From Stieleria maiorica (GTDB lineage Bacteria; Planctomycetota; Planctomycetia; Pirellulales; Pirellulaceae), in assembly GCF_008035925.1 (NCBI RefSeq), contig NZ_CP036264.1:519774-583773 (forward strand): a stretch of DNA of 64,000 nucleotides, given 5' to 3'. The notes beneath the pieces are model-generated. The model ran no database searches. It was not told where the DNA came from and worked only from the letters and a program-made list of their open reading frames with translations. Numbering within the stretch: the first letter of the stretch is position 1; each line of letters begins with the position of its first letter. A program made the translations under genes and the position numbers. Shown here in pieces: positions 58,814 through 64,000 of the stretch.

Positions 58814-60772
58814 ATGAAGATGAATCGAATCATCCCCCTCCCGTTCCGTTGCACCGTGTTACTGGTCGTGCTGATGGGCGACATCCTGGTCGGAGGGGCG
58901 GCCGAGGCGGTGGAACTGGATCGACGCCAAAAAGCCATCGTCTCGACAATCGGTGCGACCATCACGCGGGCCGGCAAGGATTATTTTGAGGGCAAGTACG
59001 AGTCGTCGGGAAACGAGATTCGCAAGGCGCTGGAGCAAGTCGAGCGGGCGGTCGATTTGGGGAGCCCCGAACTGTACGACGCGATCGTCGTCCACATCGA
59101 TAAAATCTCGCGGGCTCACGCGATGCTGGAATTAGAAGGCGTGTCGCTGCCGCCCTTTCGACGCCCGGCGCGTCCGACCGGCACCCCATCGATGTCCGCC
59201 TCCGACGCTCCCGCCCCGGGTTCACCCGCCCCACCGTTCTTTGACACCTCCGGCACGCTGGTCAGTTTTACCAAGGACGTCGCACCGATCTTGAGCGGCA
59301 AATGCGGTCGCTGTCACGTCAGTGAGCGTCGCGGCGGATTTAGCGCATCGAGCTATGCCGCATTGATGAAAGGGCCACCGGAAGGCGTCGTCGTGTTCGC
59401 CGGCGACGTCATCGGAAGTCGATTGATCGAAACGATCGAGACCGGTGACATGCCACGCGGCGGCACGAAGGTCAGCGCCGACGAATTGCGGACGCTGAAA
59501 GAATGGATCGCCCAAGGCGCCAAGTTCGATGGCGATGATCCGAATCAAATGCTCGCCGCCGGCACGGCGCCAACTCCGGCCATGGATACCAAGCCGCCGG
59601 CGATCACCCAGGCGACCGGCAAAGAAACCGTCAGTTTTTCCTTCGATATCGCCCCGTTGCTGGTCGAAAACTGTGGCGGTTGTCACATCGACGCCATGCA
59701 GGTCCGGGGCGGATTGCGAATGGATTCGTTCGTGCAAATGATGCGCGGCGGCGACAGCGGAGCGATCATCACGCCGGGACGTGGTGAAGCGAGTCTGCTG
59801 GTGAAAAAGCTGCGCGGCACCGCGACCGATGGCGAGCGGATGCCGGCCGGCGGCAGACCACCACTGGGCGACGATGCGATCGCGTTGATCTCCAAGTGGA
59901 TCGATGAGGGGGCGACACTGGACGCCAACGAGTCACAACCGATCAAGGTGATCAGCAAGCTGGCCTGGGCCTCACGCGCCACGAGTGCGGAGAAGTCCGC
60001 CAAGCGAGCCGAACTGGCCGATCGAAACTTCAAACTTGCCAACCCGTCGGCGCCGCTGGCCGAGCACCAGACCGATCACTTCCGCGTTGTCGGTTCCGGC
60101 TCGCAGGAGACGTTGAAGGTGGTCGGCTTGGCGGCAGAGAAACATTTGAAGGTCGCCAAGTCGGTGGCACGGCCGAAGTCGTCGACTTCCGACGAAGATT
60201 ACTTCGGCGGCCACGCGACGATCTTCGTCTTGCCACGCCGATACGACTACAGCGAGTTTGCCAAGATGGTTGAACAACGCAGCGTGCCCAGCGATTGGTC
60301 GGCCCACTGGCAGTTCGACGGGATCGATGCCTATGTCGCCACCGTGGCATCGGAAACCGAAGACGAAGAGGCGATCGAATCCAGATTGTTGGCGCCGATC
60401 GTCAGCTTGGCCGTCGCCACCCGTGGCGGCGACGTGCCGCGCTGGTTCGCCGAAGGGCTGGGGGCGGCCACCGCGATGCAGCAAAATGCCAAAAGTCGCA
60501 GCGAGAAAGAAAAGCTGCGGACGTTGGCGGTCGAAGCGGCATCCTCGGTCAAAGATGCCAAAGCCTTCCTGGGTAACAAACTGACACCCGAGCAGGCCGA
60601 CTCATTCGGCACCGCGCTGGCGATGTCGATGCTCGAGCGCAACCGCCGCAAAGGCCTGGAAGCCACGTTGCGATTGCTCGGCGATGGCAAGTCGTTTGAC
60701 GATGCCTTCGTCGGCGGATTCGGTGTGACCCCGACGGTGTACATCGACCAATTGCTGCAGTTCGCCCGGTGA
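58814..60772 (+). CDS. Exported cytochrome-like / peptidase-MA-like fusion protein
   Basis: A 652-residue exported protein. The signal peptide MKMNRIIPLPFRCTVLLVVL runs to about GGAAEAV. Residues about 40-110 are helical. Two planctomycete cytochrome-like regions follow, each with CxxCH: CGRCHVSERRGGFSASSYAA and CGGCHIDAMQVRGGLRMDSF, with DMPRGGTKVSADEL and RMPAGGRPPLGDDA resembling Met-ligand regions. The last 250 residues resemble the peptidase-MA family (FVLPRRYDYSEFAKMVEQRS; VPRWFAEGLGAATAMQ), but the HExxH zinc motif is not visible, so peptidase activity is doubtful. A periplasmic redox or structural role is likely. Confidence 0.75.
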   Translation: MKMNRIIPLPFRCTVLLVVLMGDILVGGAAEAVELDRRQKAIVSTIGATITRAGKDYFEGKYESSGNEIRKALEQVERAVDLGSPELYDAIVVHIDKISRAHAMLELEGVSLPPFRRPARPTGTPSMSASDAPAPGSPAPPFFDTSGTLVSFTKDVAPILSGKCGRCHVSERRGGFSASSYAALMKGPPEGVVVFAGDVIGSRLIETIETGDMPRGGTKVSADELRTLKEWIAQGAKFDGDDPNQMLAAGTAPTPAMDTKPPAITQATGKETVSFSFDIAPLLVENCGGCHIDAMQVRGGLRMDSFVQMMRGGDSGAIITPGRGEASLLVKKLRGTATDGERMPAGGRPPLGDDAIALISKWIDEGATLDANESQPIKVISKLAWASRATSAEKSAKRAELADRNFKLANPSAPLAEHQTDHFRVVGSGSQETLKVVGLAAEKHLKVAKSVARPKSSTSDEDYFGGHATIFVLPRRYDYSEFAKMVEQRSVPSDWSAHWQFDGIDAYVATVASETEDEEAIESRLLAPIVSLAVATRGGDVPRWFAEGLGAATAMQQNAKSRSEKEKLRTLAVEAASSVKDAKAFLGNKLTPEQADSFGTALAMSMLERNRRKGLEATLRLLGDGKSFDDAFVGGFGVTPTVYIDQLLQFAR

Positions 60773-60842
60773 GCGCCGGGAGGGAGATCTCCCGTAGCGG
60801 AACGCGTCAAGAGTTTCGCACCCGCTGCGGATCGCGCCGAAA

Positions 60843-60884
60843 GCCTTGGCGGCTTCCGCTACGGCCTTGGCGGCTTCCGCTGCG
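60843..60884. repeat. 21-bp tandem duplication
   Basis: GCCTTGGCGGCTTCCGCT plus ACG or GCG occurs twice head to tail (60843-60863, 60864-60884), one mismatch. A perfect GGGAGATCTCCC palindrome lies at 60782-60793 just after the preceding stop codon. Confidence 0.8.
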
Positions 60885-60968
60885 GCTCATGGGGTGAGCA
60901 TCCTGCCGTCGATCGGTTACCGTTGATGGGCGTGACTTGTTTCCTCCCCGCAGCATCAAATCCACCCC

Positions 60969-61985
60969 ATGAACTCCAGTCCCGAACAAGCCCAAGCAAG
61001 CCAGGCGTCGGCCGTCCGTGCGGCCGGCGATCGCACGATCCAGCAGTACGAGAATTGGATGCAGACCAACGCGGCGGCGCATTTGATGCGGGCGGCGCGG
61101 GAATCCGGGATCACGGCTCGCTTGCGCGAAAAACAGCACACGCTGGACGAACTCTGCCAATCACTGTCGCTGTGCACCGAAACGACCAAGCTGTTGCTTG
61201 ACGGGTTGGTCGCGATCGGGTTTGTCGAACAGTATGAAGAGGATTTCGCCCTGGCCCGGGCCGGGCATTTGCTCTGCCAGTACGACGACGATCTGGGTGA
61301 CAGCCGCTGGGAACGTCTGGTCGGTCGACTGAACAACCGCGGTCTGGCGGAGGTGGACGCCGCCGCCCACCGGGCCCGAATCGCTGCGACCCAGTGGATT
61401 CACACCGCCGCGGCCATGCAGGCGGCGGAGATTTTGGACATCGGCGGGGAATCAGCCACGCCCGCCCCGCGGATCTTGGACCTGGGCTGCGGTTCGGCGG
61501 TTTGGAGTTGTGCGTTCGCCCATCGAGACGCGGGGGCGACGGTTGTGGCTGTTGACGAAGCCGCGGCGCTGAAGGCGGCTTGCAGCACGGCCGATTCGAT
61601 CGGGTTGAGCGATCGATTTCGGACGATTGAGAGCGATCCGTTGGCGGCGACGGTCGGCGAGCAGCAATTTGACCTCGTCGTGTTGGCCCAATCGCTGTCA
61701 GGGTACTCCGATGACCAGGCAGCGCGTTTGCTGCAAAAATCCGCCGCAGCCCTCAAATCCGGCGGCCGGATCGCCGCACCAGACTTCTATCTGGGTCCCA
61801 GCCGCGCCGGATTGAAGGAATCGCTGGGGCGGCTGTCCGTCCATCTGGCCACCCCCGCGGGCCGGGTGCGGGATCTGCGCGAATGCCAAGCGATGTTTCT
61901 GGCCGCGGGGCTGGGCGAAATCCAGTTCACCTACTTGGCCGCCAGCGAAGCGGGGCTGGGCATGATGGTCGCCGCAAGGCCGTAG
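60969..61985 (+). CDS. SAM-dependent O-methyltransferase-like protein
   Basis: A 338-residue protein with an N-terminal winged-helix dimerisation domain (TIQQYENWMQTNAAAHLMRA, LLDGLVAIGFVEQYEEDFAL) and a C-terminal Rossmann methyltransferase: motif I ILDLGCGSAVWSCAFAHRDA, acidic residue VVAVDEAAAL, motif post I FDLVVLAQSLSGY. This is the plant-type O-methyltransferase layout. Substrate unknown; possible small phenolic or quinone-like acceptors. The gene stands alone between the cytochrome-like gene and a dispersed palindrome. Confidence 0.75.
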   Translation: MNSSPEQAQASQASAVRAAGDRTIQQYENWMQTNAAAHLMRAARESGITARLREKQHTLDELCQSLSLCTETTKLLLDGLVAIGFVEQYEEDFALARAGHLLCQYDDDLGDSRWERLVGRLNNRGLAEVDAAAHRARIAATQWIHTAAAMQAAEILDIGGESATPAPRILDLGCGSAVWSCAFAHRDAGATVVAVDEAAALKAACSTADSIGLSDRFRTIESDPLAATVGEQQFDLVVLAQSLSGYSDDQAARLLQKSAAALKSGGRIAAPDFYLGPSRAGLKESLGRLSVHLATPAGRVRDLRECQAMFLAAGLGEIQFTYLAASEAGLGMMVAARP

Positions 61986-62011
61986 GTGGTGCTTCTGCAA
62001 TCGATGCATCA

Positions 62012-62075
62012 ATGCCAGCCCGAAGCGTGAGCGAGGGGTTGCGCCACGCCCCTCGCTCACGCTTCGCCCTGGCAT
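62012..62075. repeat. Dispersed palindrome (family D, copy 2) with 27-bp arms
   Basis: Arms at 62012-62038 and 62049-62075 pair with two mismatches around an 11-base loop; the core is CGAAGCGTGAGCGAGGGG. Related to 1716-1773. It lies between the methyltransferase and rpmF. Confidence 0.85.
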
Positions 62076-62261
62076 CCAGCAGACGGGCTACGGACAGGGC
62101 GACCCCGGATTGCGGCCTGCTGCGTACAGCGGCGCGAAGGTTACTTGTCCTCTCGCCGGTCCTTTTTTTCGATCGTGGATTGACGAAACCGGCTCGGCGT
62201 TTCTACGATGCTGAGCCAAAATTGATTTAGCGTCAACTCCATCCTTACCCCCCAAGCAGCC

Positions 62262-62444
62262 ATGGCTGTCCCCAAGCGAAAACACAGCAACAGTCGAACC
62301 GGCAAACGCCGCAGCCACGATCGCGTCAAGAAACGCCAAATTGCCTATTGCCCGCAGTGCAGCAGTTCGGTGCCGACGCATGCGATCTGCCCCAAATGCG
62401 GTTATTACCAGGGGCGTACCGTTGTCGAGCCGACCGACGAATAG
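62262..62444 (+). CDS. rpmF: 50S ribosomal protein L32
   Basis: A 60-residue ribosomal protein: MAVPKRKHSNSRTGKRRSHD, then a zinc ribbon with CPQC and CPKC (YCPQCSSSVPTHAICPKCGY), the zinc-binding form of bL32. It is the first gene of an rpmF-fabD-fabG cluster; in many bacteria rpmF precedes plsX and fabH, which are not here. Length is normal for the family. Confidence 0.97.
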   Translation: MAVPKRKHSNSRTGKRRSHDRVKKRQIAYCPQCSSSVPTHAICPKCGYYQGRTVVEPTDE

Positions 62445-62565
62445 TCGACCGTCACGTTTGAACGACTCTTTTTGACGCCTTCCGCCGCGCCGTGGTGCAT
62501 CGTGTCCTGTTTTGATGCGCCGCACGATCTCGCTCGGCGGTTTTCTTTTTGAGCGGCTGTTACCA

Positions 62566-63486
62566 ATGGACGTAAATTCCGCCGGGATTCTATTTCCGGG
62601 CCAGGGGGCGCAGGGCGTCGGCATGGGCCGATGGTTGTGCGACAACTATTCGATCGCGAAGGATCTGTTTGCCGAAGCGGGCGAGGTGCTCGGTTACGAC
62701 CTGGCGGATTTGTGCCAGAACGGCCCCACGGAAAAGCTCGACGCGACGGAGTTCTGCCAGCCGGCGTTGTTCACTGTGGGCATCGCTGCGGCCCGCGTTT
62801 TGGCCGCCGAACATCCCCAGCGGGTCAGCAACATCAGCGCGAGCGCGGGGCTCAGCCTGGGCGAGTACACCGCGGTTTGTTTTGCCGGCGGGCTGGACTT
62901 TGCTGACGCACTGCGACTGGTCCAGCGTCGCGGCCAAGCGATGCAGTCAGCCTCGGACGCCGTCCAAAGCGGGATGGCCAGCGTGTTGGGGATGGAACTG
63001 GAACCCCTGCAAGCGTTGTGCGACGACGTTCGCGAGGCAGACGAAGTCCTGCGTCCGGCCAATCTGCTGTGTCCGGGCAACATCGCCGTGTCCGGGCACC
63101 TGACCGCGATCGAGCGTTTGCAACCGGCCGCTTTGGAAGCCGGGGCGATGAAGGTCGTGCCGCTGTCGGTGGCCGGTGCGTTTCACACCTCGCTGATGGA
63201 ACCGGCCGTCGAATCGCTCCAGCAGGCCTTGGCCGAAATCCCCATCCGTGACACCCGGATCCCGGTCTACAGCAACGTCGATGCGGCGCCGCACCAGTCG
63301 GCCGACGAGATCCGTGACCTGCTCAGCCGCCAAGTCACCCAGCCGGTGATGTGGGAAGCCAGCATCCGTCGGATGATCGACGACGGGATCGAAGGCTTTC
63401 TGGAAGCCGGCACGGGGCGTGTGTTGCGGGGCACGCTCAAGCGAATTCAGCGTAAAATCCCCACCGACGGTTTCGGCGACGAATAG
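62566..63486 (+). CDS. fabD: Malonyl-CoA:ACP transacylase
   Basis: A 306-residue enzyme that transfers malonyl from CoA to acyl carrier protein at the start of fatty acid synthesis. The ATG at 62566 gives MDVNSAGILFPGQGAQGVGM with the family N-terminal motif. The nucleophile Ser is in SAGLSLGEYTAVCFAGG (GxSxG), and the catalytic His in VAGAFHTSLMEPAVE. The frame upstream to 62512 has a non-family extension. It is followed after 54 bases by fabG. Confidence 0.95.
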   Translation: MDVNSAGILFPGQGAQGVGMGRWLCDNYSIAKDLFAEAGEVLGYDLADLCQNGPTEKLDATEFCQPALFTVGIAAARVLAAEHPQRVSNISASAGLSLGEYTAVCFAGGLDFADALRLVQRRGQAMQSASDAVQSGMASVLGMELEPLQALCDDVREADEVLRPANLLCPGNIAVSGHLTAIERLQPAALEAGAMKVVPLSVAGAFHTSLMEPAVESLQQALAEIPIRDTRIPVYSNVDAAPHQSADEIRDLLSRQVTQPVMWEASIRRMIDDGIEGFLEAGTGRVLRGTLKRIQRKIPTDGFGDE

Positions 63487-63540
63487 ACCTTTCGCCCCTT
63501 CCCGCTCCCACACGACATTCTTTCCCCCCAGACAAAAAAC

Positions 63541-64000
63541 ATGGAACTGACACTCAAAGCCGACCTGTCCGGCCAAGTTGCGATCGTCACCGGCGCGTCA
63601 CAAGGATTGGGCAAAGCCGTCGCGGTCGCCTTGGGCGCCAACGGCGCTACGGTCGCCTGCCTGGCGCGGAACGCGGAAAAGCTGGCCGCGACGGTTGCTG
63701 AAATCGATTCCGCCGGCGGAAAAGGGATCGCACTGGCCTGTGACGTGACCGACCGCCAAGCGACCGCAGCTGCGATCGAAGGGGTCGCCAAGGAGCACGG
63801 CCGGCTGGACATCCTGGTCAACAACGCCGGCATCACGCGCGACAAGACGATGCGTGGGATGAGCGACGAAGAGTGGGACAGCGTGATCGCGACCAATCTG
63901 ACCAGCTGTTTCGTTTGCTGTCGGGCGGCCGCCGGGATCATGCGCAAGAAGAAATACGGCCGGATCATCAACATGGCCAGCATCTCGGGGCTGATGGGCA
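63541..64000 (+). CDS. fabG: 3-oxoacyl-ACP reductase (partial)
   Basis: The frame starts at the ATG at 63541 (MELTLKADLSGQVAIVTGAS) and runs off the right edge; about 153 residues are visible. Features of the short-chain dehydrogenase family: the TGASQGLG NADPH-binding loop, LACDVTD, the NNAG motif in DILVNNAGITRDKTM, and the catalytic Ser in INMASISGLMG; the YxxxK motif is outside the window. Position beside fabD supports FabG, the reductase of the fatty acid elongation cycle. Confidence 0.93.
   Translation, partial: MELTLKADLSGQVAIVTGASQGLGKAVAVALGANGATVACLARNAEKLAATVAEIDSAGGKGIALACDVTDRQATAAAIEGVAKEHGRLDILVNNAGITRDKTMRGMSDEEWDSVIATNLTSCFVCCRAAAGIMRKKKYGRIINMASISGLMG

Overview
The window is chromosomal DNA from a planctomycete, most likely a Pirellulaceae member of the Rhodopirellula/Stieleria type. 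The evidence is a c-type cytochrome with DUF1587/1595/1592/1588/1585 paired with a DUF1552 partner, an exported sulfatase, a PEP-CTERM protein, giant exported proteins whose N-termini carry an L-E-x-R-R-x-L-A-A motif and whose C-termini carry paired calcium-loop repeats, and several families of dispersed intergenic palindromes. No tRNA, rRNA, CRISPR array, prophage or insertion sequence was recognised. Gene density is high, and long antisense open frames are common because of the GC-rich codon use.

Layout. 0-2.4 kb: a partial GAF-like gene, a small zinc-finger protein, a DinB-family protein and an MscL channel with an unusual zinc-ribbon tail. 2.5-6.3 kb (minus strand): four consecutive type IV pilin-like genes (FimT/GspH-, PilW-, PilV- and PilX-like). 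6.8-11.9 kb (minus): a YhaO/YhaN-type (SbcD/SbcC-like) metallophosphoesterase and AAA ATPase pair. 12-21 kb: EF-hand protein, sulfatase, Uma2-family protein, the DUF1592/DUF1552 pair, a DUF1444-like protein and a PEP-CTERM protein. 21-29.4 kb: two divergent exported giants (a 2102-residue CotH/lamin-tail protein and an M64-type metallopeptidase) sharing a C-terminal module.

29.5-42.5 kb (minus) is the most interesting part. It is an 11-gene co-directional cluster: CheY - small acidic protein - CheW - methyl-accepting protein - hybrid CheA - PatA-like regulator (REC + DUF4388) - degenerate FHA/coiled-coil protein - proline-rich coiled-coil protein - SUMF1-like protein - zinc-ribbon TRAFAC-type GTPase - GAP1-N2-like protein. 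Several junctions are 4-base ATGA overlaps. The first half has the same parts as cyanobacterial Pix/Hmp and proteobacterial Pil-Chp chemosensory systems; the second half looks like a GTPase/GTPase-associated-protein module. I infer a chemosensory-to-GTPase signalling pathway, loosely analogous to Frz to MglA/MglB, which may act on the type IV pilus-like machinery suggested by the pilin genes in the same window.

42.8-54 kb: BioF-like aminotransferase, CAP-domain exported protein, GlnS, a dihaem cytochrome lipoprotein, GltX, a membrane protein with a repetitive charged tail, and an HNH protein. 54-64 kb: FdxA-type ferredoxin, RlmI-like methyltransferase, canonical FHA protein, XerC/D recombinase, GalE, a cytochrome/peptidase-MA-like fusion, an O-methyltransferase, and the rpmF-fabD-fabG cluster, cut by the window end. 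At least seven families of palindromic or tandem repeats lie in the spacers; five are present in two copies within this window.
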